From positions 1-64,000 of the forward strand of contig NZ_NNRJ01000018.1 in assembly GCF_002252445.1 (NCBI RefSeq): a stretch of 64,000 nucleotides of DNA, read 5' to 3'. A model generated the notes under the pieces. The model was given only the letters and a program-made list of their open reading frames with translations, was not told the DNA's origin and made no database searches. Positions 45,628 through 53,289 of the stretch are shown here, piece after piece. A program made the translations under genes and the position numbers. Within the stretch, counting starts at the first letter, position 1. Every line of letters starts with the position of its first letter. The DNA is from Brucella thiophenivorans. Lineage in GTDB: Bacteria > Pseudomonadota > Alphaproteobacteria > Rhizobiales > Rhizobiaceae.

Positions 45628-47181
45628 TTATCGGTCAGCGGCGAGCTTGTCCCAGATGGGCGCAAGCGCCAGTCGCGCATCCTTATAAGCGTCGAAGAGT
45701 TCTTCATAATGCTGCGCGCGGGCTGCATCAGGCGCTTCGCCCGAGCCGAGCAGAGGCGCAACCCATTCCGCGATACAGTCATCCATGTTCGAATAAGTAC
45801 CGATTGCAACCGCTGCCATCATCGCGGCACCGGCAGCACCGGCTTCTTCGCGTGAGGAAACGCGCACAGGTGCGTTGACCGCTGCGGAAAGCGTGCTGCG
45901 TAAGGCACGTGAGCGTGCAGCGCCGCCGGTTATGCGCAGTTCGGCAGGCATACCGCCCATCGCAGCGTAGCAATCACGCGTCGCCATGCCGAGGCCTTCA
46001 ACCACCGAACGCACCAGTTCGGGGAAGCGGTCGCGGCTTGAAAGCCCGATAAAGCCAGCGCGCGCAAAGGCATTGACGAAAGGCCCGCGTTCGCCAGCTT
46101 CTGAAATATAAGGATGGTAAAGCAGTGCGCCGGGGCGACTTGCGTTAAACCATTCATCAAGGCGCGGTATCAAATCGCTCAGCGAGACTGCTTTGTTCGG
46201 CGTGGACATTAGATCGGCAGCGACCTGCAAAATCCAGTCAATATTGATCGTCGCGCCCATATTGGTCTGGACTTGCGTGACGATGCCGGGAACTGGCAGC
46301 GCGATAACGTAGCCCGTGCCTTCCGCATTCAAATTAATCTCGGAAACAGGCTTTGCACGCATATGCACGCCCGTTGATCCAATGGTCGAGCAACCCGCAT
46401 CGGCACTGCCACAATAAACGCCAGCGCCAAGTGCTGTCATCACCATATCGACATAGCCGAGACTCACCGGCGTACCGGCCAGAAGACCAGTTGCAGCGGC
46501 CGCGTGGGGGGACAAAGGATGCTGCGCCAGAGTGCCATCCACGATTTCGGGCAGCAGGTTGCGGCGCTTAATAAGGCCGAGCGCTTCAATCACCACATCA
46601 TCATATTGACGATTGCGGAAATTGCCGAAAGTGAAACTGGCTTCCGAGGGGTCCGTGGCACGGACGCCGGTGAGATTGAGATAAAGCCAGTCCTTGCAGT
46701 GCAGGGCGACTTCCGCATGATCGAGCAATTCCGGGTAGAAACTGTCCATATGCGCCATTTGTGTACCTTGCTGGCAGGTGTTCAGCCCGGTGCCGGTCGC
46801 TTCAAAGCGCACACGGTTCATCGGTCCTGCTGCAAGTTTGGTAACAGTATTGGCGGCGCGCGCGTCGAGCCATATCCAGGCATCGCCGACGGGCTTGTTA
46901 TCGCGCCCAACCAGCCATGTACCGTCACCTTGGCCGGTGACAGAAACAGCAGCAGTGCGTTGGCTTAAGTTTGGAATTTTCTCGGCAAGGCCACGCAATG
47001 CACTGGCGCAATCTTCCCATGTCTGAGATAGCGACTGTGTAACAGCGCCATGTTCGCCGGTTTCATATTTGTTTCGGACAGCTGCCGAATCGAGTTGCCG
47101 ACCGCTAAGGTCGAATGCCACAGCCTTGACGACGGATGTGCCCGCGTCGATGCCGATGATTATATCACCTTGACCACGCAT
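45628..47181 (-). CDS. eryA: Erythritol kinase EryA (FGGY family)
   Basis: This is a 517-residue FGGY-family kinase that phosphorylates erythritol to D-erythritol 1-phosphate, the first step. N-terminal ATP/phosphate block IIIGIDAGTSVVKAVAFD (7-24), GQGDGTWLVG, C-terminal ITGGAARSRALRSTL and EEAGAAGAAMMAAVA are typical. I chose ATG 47181, which starts the conserved MRGQGD and leaves the normal EryA length; the frame is open to 47343 but not conserved-looking. Its own ribosome site is poor. A 10-codon leader ORF with a strong Shine-Dalgarno ends 7 bases upstream and probably couples translation. Confidence 0.93.
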   Translation of the reverse strand: MRGQGDIIIGIDAGTSVVKAVAFDLSGRQLDSAAVRNKYETGEHGAVTQSLSQTWEDCASALRGLAEKIPNLSQRTAAVSVTGQGDGTWLVGRDNKPVGDAWIWLDARAANTVTKLAAGPMNRVRFEATGTGLNTCQQGTQMAHMDSFYPELLDHAEVALHCKDWLYLNLTGVRATDPSEASFTFGNFRNRQYDDVVIEALGLIKRRNLLPEIVDGTLAQHPLSPHAAAATGLLAGTPVSLGYVDMVMTALGAGVYCGSADAGCSTIGSTGVHMRAKPVSEINLNAEGTGYVIALPVPGIVTQVQTNMGATINIDWILQVAADLMSTPNKAVSLSDLIPRLDEWFNASRPGALLYHPYISEAGERGPFVNAFARAGFIGLSSRDRFPELVRSVVEGLGMATRDCYAAMGGMPAELRITGGAARSRALRSTLSAAVNAPVRVSSREEAGAAGAAMMAAVAIGTYSNMDDCIAEWVAPLLGSGEAPDAARAQHYEELFDAYKDARLALAPIWDKLAADR

Positions 47182-47188
47182 GACTGAA

Positions 47189-47221
47189 TTATGCTTTCCC
47201 AATGAGGTCCATGACGGACAT
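47189..47221 (-). CDS. 10-codon leader peptide MSVMDLIGKA upstream of eryA
   Basis: On the minus strand, GGGAGGAAATCCAA precedes an ATG (complement 47219-47221) of a reading frame encoding MSVMDLIGKA that ends in TAA 7 bases before the eryA ATG. The ribosome site is far better than eryA's own. This looks like a translated leader that delivers ribosomes to eryA, but a non-coding explanation (misplaced start of eryA in another frame) cannot be excluded from sequence alone. Confidence 0.5.
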   Translation of the reverse strand: MSVMDLIGKA

Positions 47222-47686
47222 TTGGATTTCCTCCCGCGACGAAATTTGTCGCTCGCTGCCCATTGTTTTAATCGAAATAGGCTTTCGCGTATAGTTGAGA
47301 TAACATAAGGATGCAGGCATGTCTGTAAAATTTTTGTGCACAAGCATTTTTTTTCACCAAAAGGTGATGGCAGTAAATTTCACTGCATTTTATCGGGGTT
47401 TATATCGATGCAAAGAAGTATTATTTGGATAATTTAAGGTGGCTTAATTCTTTTAAATTATTGTTTTAATTAACAAAAATTTAGATTTATCTCCGGGAGG
47501 CGTACTTTCTGTTTTTCGGAGTATTGGGTTAGGCATTCTAGCTTTCGCGGCGAAATTCGCCGGAGTTGCGTGTATTTTTGGCGTTCAAATGTGCAAAATG
47601 AGGCGCCTTTCAAAAAGTCATGATTGACAGTTATATGTCTTTATAACATGATTATTGGAGTTGATAACATGCTGCTATCATAGATC
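47222..47686. promoter_or_regulatory. Divergent eryA / eryE control region with several dyads and TAACAT repeats
   Basis: This 465-base gap has no gene. ATAACATG is repeated at 47643-47650 and 47664-47671 (21-base spacing, two helical turns), and GATAACAT occurs at 47299-47306 nearer eryA. Dyads are TCACC-AAAA-GGTGA (47354-47367) and GCAGT-N7-ACTGC (47370-47386). A promoter toward eryE is possible: TTGACA 47624-47629 and CATGAT 47647-47652, 17 bases apart, with the first ATAACATG overlapping the -10. EryD is the likely binder; which element is used is not shown. Confidence 0.55.
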
Positions 47687-47914
47687 ATGACGGCGGCATA
47701 TTTGTTTCCAGGCTACGCGGAGGGGCGGTGCCGGCAACATGCGGAGGATTTATGTTTCAGATTTCTGCTCCTGTTTGTTTTGCCGCTTTGGCTGCTCGAT
47801 ATTTCGCGGTCGCTAAGGTTACGCATCATCCGCGCAGTCATGAGGCTGTATAGGTCTAACCGCATCACCCGTTTCTATAACGACAATCCGGCAGAATTTG
47901 CTGAAGGCGTTTGA
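47687..47914 (+). CDS. Possible small membrane-associated protein before the eryEFG genes
   Basis: This is a 75-residue frame with a hydrophobic stretch (about 27-38, RFLLLFVLPLWLL) and a strongly basic tail (RLRIIRAVMRLYRSNRITRF) ending FYNDNPAEFAEGV. Its stop lies 2 bases before the DUF2291 start, so coupling is plausible. However the ATG at 47687 has no ribosome site, and a different frame has an excellent GGAGG-ATTT-ATG start at 47752 that gives 33 codons. I cannot tell which, if either, is translated. Confidence 0.4.
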   Translation: MTAAYLFPGYAEGRCRQHAEDLCFRFLLLFVLPLWLLDISRSLRLRIIRAVMRLYRSNRITRFYNDNPAEFAEGV

Positions 47915-47916
47915 TA

Positions 47917-48570
47917 ATGAGTACACAAGCTAATCAAGTTACACCAAAGCCCGCCAAATCAAGTCGCGCCGTCCTCTGGAGCGTGATCGCTGCGGTGGTG
48001 GTTATCGGTGCAATTGGATTTGACACGAAAGTCGTGAAGATCGGTTCTGATGCCGATGTGCGTCAGCAGGTATTCTCGCCTGAAGCTTACGGTGCCGCAG
48101 AGTTTCCAACCGTCAAGGCCAGTGTTGAAGAACGTGCAACCGATGCTGTTGAAGTTGGTACAGCGCTTGCAGCCGACAAGGATGCAGCCGGTAAGAAATA
48201 CGGCGTTGGCAGTGTGAACCCGGTTATCCCGGTGAAGTTCACTGGCACTGTCGAAGAACGTAAGTCCAACTATAATGTTATTAAGGTCGATGGCTTTCCT
48301 GAAGGCATGGCGATCCGCGTTCAGACTGGCCCGGCAGTGAACGGCACCGATCTGCGTGACGCCACAGGCACAATCGAATTTGGTCAGTTCAAGAATCAGA
48401 TCGAATTCCAGAATGCTGGTTCTGCTCTCAATAATGAGATGAAGAAACAGGTTCTTGAAGGCGTCGACGTTGATAATCTCGTCGGCAAGACAGTGTCAGT
48501 GACGGGTGTTTTCAAGCTTGTTAATCCTAAAAACTGGCTTGTAACGCCAGTGGGGCTCGAAGTAAAATGA
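47917..48570 (+). CDS. DUF2291 protein, membrane-anchored, of the erythritol transporter
   Basis: This is a 217-residue DUF2291-family protein. The N-terminus has one membrane anchor (about 19-36, VLWSVIAAVVVIGAIGF) without a lipobox Cys, so it is probably held in the inner membrane facing the periplasm. The conserved part includes RVQTGPAVNGTDLRDA, EFGQFKNQIEFQNAG and LVGKTVSVTGVF, shared with the DUF2291 lipoprotein in the apiose cluster. The start is ATG 47917, not the in-frame TTG at 47911. It ends in an ATGA overlap with the ATPase gene, so it is part of the transporter operon. Function unknown; a periplasmic accessory for sugar-binding protein is a fair guess. Confidence 0.85.
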   Translation: MSTQANQVTPKPAKSSRAVLWSVIAAVVVIGAIGFDTKVVKIGSDADVRQQVFSPEAYGAAEFPTVKASVEERATDAVEVGTALAADKDAAGKKYGVGSVNPVIPVKFTGTVEERKSNYNVIKVDGFPEGMAIRVQTGPAVNGTDLRDATGTIEFGQFKNQIEFQNAGSALNNEMKKQVLEGVDVDNLVGKTVSVTGVFKLVNPKNWLVTPVGLEVK

Positions 48571-50111
48571 GTCCTGACAGGAAGACAATTGAAGGCAAGC
48601 ACGGCGACGTTGTTCTCAGCGCGCATGATGTTGCCAAGGCCTATGGCCGCATTCATGCCCTCAAGGGTGTGAATTTCGAAATCCGTCGCGGTCAGGTCAC
48701 CACGCTTTTTGGCGAAAACGGTGCAGGAAAGTCGACGCTGATGAAAGTTCTGTCGGGTGTTATTCAGCCGACATCAGGCACGATTATTCTTGATGGCGAA
48801 CCTGTCACATTCAATTCCGCCTCGGAAGCCCGTGATCGCGGTATTTCGATCATCCACCAGGAATTGAGCCTCGCGACCAACATGAATGTGCGTGACAACA
48901 TTTTCATGGGGCGCGAAATCCGCGGTGCATCGGGCGTGAACTTCGCTGAAGAAGAACGCCTGACCCGCGAATTGCTTGCAGAGCTTGAAGAAGACATTGA
49001 TCCGCTGACGCCTGTTGAAGAACTACGTCTTGGTCAGCAGCAGGTTGTCGAAATCGCACGTGCGCTTTCGGTCAATTCTCGCATTCTAATCATGGATGAG
49101 CCGACGTCTGCCTTGAGTGCGTCGGAAGTTGAGGTGCTGTTTAAGGTCATTCGTGATCTGACAGCGCGTGGCGTGGCGATTGTTTACATTTCGCACCACC
49201 TCGAAGAAGCACTTCAGATAACCGATCATGCCGTGGTTCTGCGCGATGGTGCGATGACGGCTTATGCGCCGCGTGCCGAGATTGATCTTGAGTGGATCGT
49301 CCGCAACATGGTTGGCGAAAACTTCGATCTTGGTTCGCCTCCGACTGGCTACGAATGGGGCGATGTCGCACTTTCCGTGGAAGGGCTTACCGTTCAGGAT
49401 AAGTCTGGCGATTTCGCACTTGTCGATAACATGTCGCTCAATGTGCGTGCCGGTGAGATCGTTTGTATCTACGGTTTGATGGGGGCAGGTCGTACCGAGC
49501 TTCTCGAAACCGTTGCAGGCCGCCTGAAAGCAAGTTCGGGCAGCATCCTGCTTAAGGGTCAGGACGTCGCGGGTCTGACGATCGCGCAACGCATCGATCA
49601 GGGTCTGGTTCTTGTACCGGAAGATCGCCAGCGCGATGGTCTTGTGCAGACGATGACAGTTGGCCGTAACCTGTCGCTCGCCAGCATTGGCGAAATGACG
49701 AAAGGCCTTTTCACCTCGAAAAAGCGTGAAAAGAGCATCGTTGATCAGTCGATTAAGAACGTTCACATCAAGACGGATGGTGGTGAAGCCGCAATCGGTT
49801 CGCTTTCGGGCGGCAATCAGCAGAAGGTCGTGATCGGCAAAATGCTGGCGACTGAGCCGAAGGTTATCCTGCTGGATGAGCCAAGCCGCGGTATCGATAT
49901 TGGCGCGAAGGCTGAAGTGTTTAAGCTTCTGGCCGAAAAGGCCAAAGGCGGTCTGGCCGTCGTTTATACCACGTCAGAAGTCGGCGAGTGCCTCAGCATC
50001 GCTCATCGTATCATTGTTATGCACCGTGGACGCATCTCGGCCGAATTCGGCTCGGATGTATCCAAGGAAAAGATCATGGCCGCCTCGGGCGAGTCCATGG
50101 TCGGCCATTAA
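48567..50111 (+). CDS. eryE: Erythritol ABC transporter double ATPase EryE
   Basis: This is a 514-residue RbsA-type protein with two nucleotide-binding domains. Domain 1: Walker A GENGAGKST (49-57), LRLGQQQVVEIARAL and ILIMDEPTSALS. Domain 2: degenerate GLMGAGRTE, LSGGNQQKVVIGKML and VILLDEPSRGID. In Brucella, EryEFG is the erythritol importer. It overlaps the DUF2291 gene by ATGA and is followed 23 bases later by the permease. The 5' end reads MSPDRKTIEG, with an extra N-terminal tail of about 15 residues before the fold. Confidence 0.9.
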   Translation: MSPDRKTIEGKHGDVVLSAHDVAKAYGRIHALKGVNFEIRRGQVTTLFGENGAGKSTLMKVLSGVIQPTSGTIILDGEPVTFNSASEARDRGISIIHQELSLATNMNVRDNIFMGREIRGASGVNFAEEERLTRELLAELEEDIDPLTPVEELRLGQQQVVEIARALSVNSRILIMDEPTSALSASEVEVLFKVIRDLTARGVAIVYISHHLEEALQITDHAVVLRDGAMTAYAPRAEIDLEWIVRNMVGENFDLGSPPTGYEWGDVALSVEGLTVQDKSGDFALVDNMSLNVRAGEIVCIYGLMGAGRTELLETVAGRLKASSGSILLKGQDVAGLTIAQRIDQGLVLVPEDRQRDGLVQTMTVGRNLSLASIGEMTKGLFTSKKREKSIVDQSIKNVHIKTDGGEAAIGSLSGGNQQKVVIGKMLATEPKVILLDEPSRGIDIGAKAEVFKLLAEKAKGGLAVVYTTSEVGECLSIAHRIIVMHRGRISAEFGSDVSKEKIMAASGESMVGH

Positions 50112-50134
50112 AATAGTTATGGAGCACTGATAGA

Positions 50135-51172
50135 ATGTCAGTCACGACTACAAAAGAAAAAGCGGCCCCGAACGGGGCGAAGCGGAAAACCAGCATCGTG
50201 CATTTGTTGCTCGAAGGGCGTGCGTTTTTTGCGCTTATCGCGATTATCGCGGCCTTTTCATTCCTTTCGCCTTATTATTTCACCGTCAATAACTTCCTGA
50301 TCATGTCGTCGCATGTGGCCATCTTTGGCCTGCTCGCGATTGGCATGCTGCTGGTTATTTTGAATGGCGGTATCGATCTTTCGGTCGGTTCTACACTGGG
50401 GCTTGCAGGCGTTGTCGCGGGCTTTTTGATGCAGGGCGTCAATATTCCAGAACTGGGCATCATTCTGTACTTCCCAGTCTGGGCAGTTGTTCTCATCACT
50501 TGTGCGCTTGGTGCATTTGTTGGTGGCATTAACGGTGTTCTGATTGCCTATCTGCGTGTTCCAGCATTCGTGGCAACGCTCGGCGTACTTTATTGCGCAC
50601 GCGGTGTAGCGCTTCTGATGACCAATGGTCTGACCTACAATAATCTTGGTGGTCGTCCTGAACTTGGCAATACCGGCTTTGATTGGCTTGGCTTTAATAC
50701 GCTTTTTGGCGTGCCCATTGGCGTTCTTGTACTGGCCGTTCTCGCGATCATCGTCGCAGTCGTGCTTAACCGCACAGCTTTTGGCCGCTGGCTTTACGCT
50801 TCGGGTGGTAATGAACGTGCAGCTGAACTTTCCGGTGTTCCGGTCAAGCGCGTGCAGATTTCGGTCTATGTGATTTCGGGCATCTGCGCCGCAATCGCTG
50901 GTCTGGTTCTGTCGTCGCAGCTGACTTCAGCTGGCCCAACCGCAGGTACGACCTACGAGCTGACGGCGATCGCCGCAGTGGTTATTGGTGGCGCAGCGCT
51001 GACGGGTGGTCGCGGTACAATTCTGGGCACGCTTCTGGGTGCCTTCGTTATCGGCTTCCTTTCCGATGGCCTCGTGATCATCGGCGTATCGTCCTACTGG
51101 CAGACCGTATTTACCGGCGCGGTTATCGTGCTCGCGGTTCTGCTCAACAGCATTCAATATTCCCGACGTTAA
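50135..51172 (+). CDS. eryF: Erythritol ABC transporter permease EryF
   Basis: This is a 345-residue RbsC-family permease: VILNGGIDLSVGSTLGLAG near residue 80, INGVLIAYLRVPAFVATLG and VIGGAALTGGRGTILGTLLG near the C-terminus. It probably forms a homodimer, since this operon has only one permease (unlike the deo-type operon). A GGAG site precedes the ATG 50135. Between it and eryG lie two stem-loops. Confidence 0.9.
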   Translation: MSVTTTKEKAAPNGAKRKTSIVHLLLEGRAFFALIAIIAAFSFLSPYYFTVNNFLIMSSHVAIFGLLAIGMLLVILNGGIDLSVGSTLGLAGVVAGFLMQGVNIPELGIILYFPVWAVVLITCALGAFVGGINGVLIAYLRVPAFVATLGVLYCARGVALLMTNGLTYNNLGGRPELGNTGFDWLGFNTLFGVPIGVLVLAVLAIIVAVVLNRTAFGRWLYASGGNERAAELSGVPVKRVQISVYVISGICAAIAGLVLSSQLTSAGPTAGTTYELTAIAAVVIGGAALTGGRGTILGTLLGAFVIGFLSDGLVIIGVSSYWQTVFTGAVIVLAVLLNSIQYSRR

Positions 51173-51182
51173 AAACCACTAC

Positions 51183-51307
51183 GGCTCCGCTCACCGTTCC
51201 GGGCGGAGCCAGTTCTTCGGGGGTAGCGAAAACATTCCACAACGGCGATCAAGTAAAATGCCTCGCCTTTTGGAAATGGTAACGCCGGGAAACCGGCATT
51301 GTGCAAC
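51183..51307 (+). other. Two stem-loops between eryF and eryG
   Basis: GGCTCCGC (51183-51190) pairs with GCGGAGCC (51203-51210), and GCCGG (51294-51298) pairs with CCGGC (51303-51307) around a GAAA tetraloop of the stable GNRA type. There is no T-run. The second hairpin lies 24 bases before the eryG start. They are likely mRNA stabilisers at the 5' side of eryG, consistent with high binding-protein expression. Confidence 0.55.
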
Positions 51308-51331
51308 GATAATCTTTTACGGGAGTGAGAC

Positions 51332-52279
51332 ATGTTTAAGAAGGGTATGCGCGTTCTTTTTGCTGCTGCAGCAGCATTACCGCTTATCGCCAGCACCGCA
51401 TGGGCTGAAGGTCTGATCTCAATCGTGGTCAACGATCCTTCGAACCCATATTGGTACACTGAAGGCGAAATCGCCAAGAAGACCGCTGAAGGCCTCGGCT
51501 ATTCGGCTGTTGTTGGCGGCCACAAGGGCGACACCAACACCGAAAGCAACCTGATCGACACTGCGATCACCAACAAGTCGGTTGCGATCATTCTTGATCC
51601 TGCAAATGCTGATGGTTCTGTTGGTGCAGTTAAGCGCGCTGTCGCAGCTGGCATTCCAGTTTTCCTCGTGAATGCTGAAATCAACCAGGAAGGCCTTGCT
51701 AAGGCACAGCTCGTTTCCAACAACGCACAGGGTGCAGCACTTGGTGCAACGCAGTGGGTTGAGAGCGTTGGTGAAGAAGGCAAGTATGTTGAGCTGTTCG
51801 GTTCGCCATCAGACAACAATGCAGCCACTCGGTCGAACGGCTACGAAACTGTTCTGTCGCAGTACCCAGACCTCGTAAAGGCGGGTCAGGACGTTGCGAA
51901 CTGGAACCGTACTCAGGGTCACGACAAGATGCAGGCTTTGCTTCAGGCAAACCCAGACATCATCGGCGTTATCTCGGGTAACGACGAAATGGCTCTCGGT
52001 GCAATCGCTGCTCTGAAGAAGGCTGGCAAGCTTGATCAGGTTAAAGTTGGTGGTTTTGATGGTTCGCCAGATGCAGTTGCTGCAATCAAGGCCGGTGAAC
52101 TTCAGTACACCGTTCTTCAGCCAGTTGCGATTTTCTCGGAAGCTGCTGTTAAGCAGGCCGACAACTTTATCAAGACAGGCAAGACCGGCGTTGACCAGGA
52201 AAAGCAGCTTTTTGATTGCTTCCTGATCACCAAGGACAATGTTGACAAGTATACTGCTCCATTCGTTCTGGAACAGTAA
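51332..52279 (+). CDS. eryG: Erythritol periplasmic binding protein EryG
   Basis: This is a 315-residue Peripla_BP_4 binding protein. A signal peptide ends at TAWAEG (about residue 26). Landmarks are VVNDPSNPYWYTEGEIAKK, SVAIILDPANADGSVGAVK and NPDIIGVISGNDEMALGAIA. The Lys codons are almost all AAG and codon use is strongly biased, as expected for an abundant protein. It differs from the apiose-cluster binding protein in its C-terminal half but shares the same layout. An intrinsic terminator follows. Confidence 0.92.
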   Translation: MFKKGMRVLFAAAAALPLIASTAWAEGLISIVVNDPSNPYWYTEGEIAKKTAEGLGYSAVVGGHKGDTNTESNLIDTAITNKSVAIILDPANADGSVGAVKRAVAAGIPVFLVNAEINQEGLAKAQLVSNNAQGAALGATQWVESVGEEGKYVELFGSPSDNNAATRSNGYETVLSQYPDLVKAGQDVANWNRTQGHDKMQALLQANPDIIGVISGNDEMALGAIAALKKAGKLDQVKVGGFDGSPDAVAAIKAGELQYTVLQPVAIFSEAAVKQADNFIKTGKTGVDQEKQLFDCFLITKDNVDKYTAPFVLEQ

Positions 52280-52292
52280 GACCTGATGAAAT

Positions 52293-52325
52293 GGGGCGCG
52301 GTTTAGTCTGCGCCCCGTTTTATAT
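52293..52325 (+). terminator. Intrinsic terminator after eryG
   Basis: GGGGCGC (52293-52299) pairs with GCGCCCC (52310-52316), followed by GTTTTATATTTT. It ends the eryEFG operon, so the DeoR-family gene downstream is probably transcribed from its own promoter. Confidence 0.8.
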
Positions 52326-52393
52326 TTTAGTACCGAGGCTATGAATCGGGACCGGCCAATAGGAAATTGGCGGGCTGGGGACGAGTGATAGGC

Positions 52394-53242
52394 ATGGTTA
52401 CAAGCAACAAAGCAAGCATAGACAGTCTGATGACAGAGCAGGTGCCGAACGATAGTCGGCACGCACGTCAGCTGGTTCGCCGCCAGCAAATCGCCGAATT
52501 GATTATGTCCGAAGGATCGGTTCGGATCGAAGATCTGACCGAGCGTTTTGCAATCAGCCTCATGACCGCGCATCGGGATGTGGATGAACTGGTTAGTCGC
52601 GGCCTGTTTCGCAAATCGCGCGGCATTGTTTCCGCAGCCCCGACGAGCCTTATTGAGGCAAGCGACCTCTATCGGGTTGCTCGCCAATCCGAAGAAAAGA
52701 AGCTGATCGCTGAAGCCGCGATGCAATTCGTAGAGCCGGGTCAGGCTATTTTTCTGGATGATTCCACAACCGTTCTCCAGATGGTGCCATATCTAGTCGA
52801 GAAGGGTCCGCTGACTGTTATCACCAATTCGCTGATCCTGATGAATGAAGTGCGCGATATAAAAGATGTCACGCTGCTGGGTCTTGGTGGTCAGCTTTAT
52901 AACTGGTGCAACGCCTTTGTCGGTGGCATGACCATCCATGAAATTCGTCGTCTGCGCGCTGATGTGGTGTTTATTTCTATCGCCGCAATTACCGATGATC
53001 TGTTGTTTCACCAATCGCCGGAAATGGTGGAAACCAAGCGGGCGATGCTGGAGAGTTCTGCAAAACGCGTGCTGTTGACCGACCACACAAAATTCGAACG
53101 TCGCGCGCTGCATAATTTTGGCGCGCTGAAAGATTTTGATGTGGTGATTGTCGATGACAAAACGCCGCTCGAACATGTTGAACGGATGCAGGCACAGGGC
53201 ATCAATGTGGTCATCGCCGGCTTGAGCGGAACGAAAGATTAG
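52394..53242 (+). CDS. DeoR-family regulator of the second kinase-dehydrogenase module
   Basis: This is a DeoR-type regulator of about 282 residues. HTH RIEDLTERFAISLMTAHRDV (about 45-64) is slightly unusual, with TAHRD in place of TIRRD. The sensor domain contains AIFLDDSTTVLQMVPYL, VITNSLILMNEVR and VLLTDHTKFERRALHNF. The start is uncertain: ATG 52394, or ATG 52430 nearer the HTH. It is followed by an FGGY kinase (47-base gap) and a GlpD-like dehydrogenase, so it probably controls that module. Confidence 0.83.
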   Translation: MVTSNKASIDSLMTEQVPNDSRHARQLVRRQQIAELIMSEGSVRIEDLTERFAISLMTAHRDVDELVSRGLFRKSRGIVSAAPTSLIEASDLYRVARQSEEKKLIAEAAMQFVEPGQAIFLDDSTTVLQMVPYLVEKGPLTVITNSLILMNEVRDIKDVTLLGLGGQLYNWCNAFVGGMTIHEIRRLRADVVFISIAAITDDLLFHQSPEMVETKRAMLESSAKRVLLTDHTKFERRALHNFGALKDFDVVIVDDKTPLEHVERMQAQGINVVIAGLSGTKD

Positions 53243-53289
53243 CCGCAAGGCTTAAGAATTTAGCGCATACATATCAGGAAATACGATCC

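Noticed and set aside
51809-52726. 305-codon frame antisense to eryG
   Set aside because: It is a mirror of a highly biased gene with mostly AAG/GAA-rich codons; the product has no domain character and runs through a terminator hairpin.
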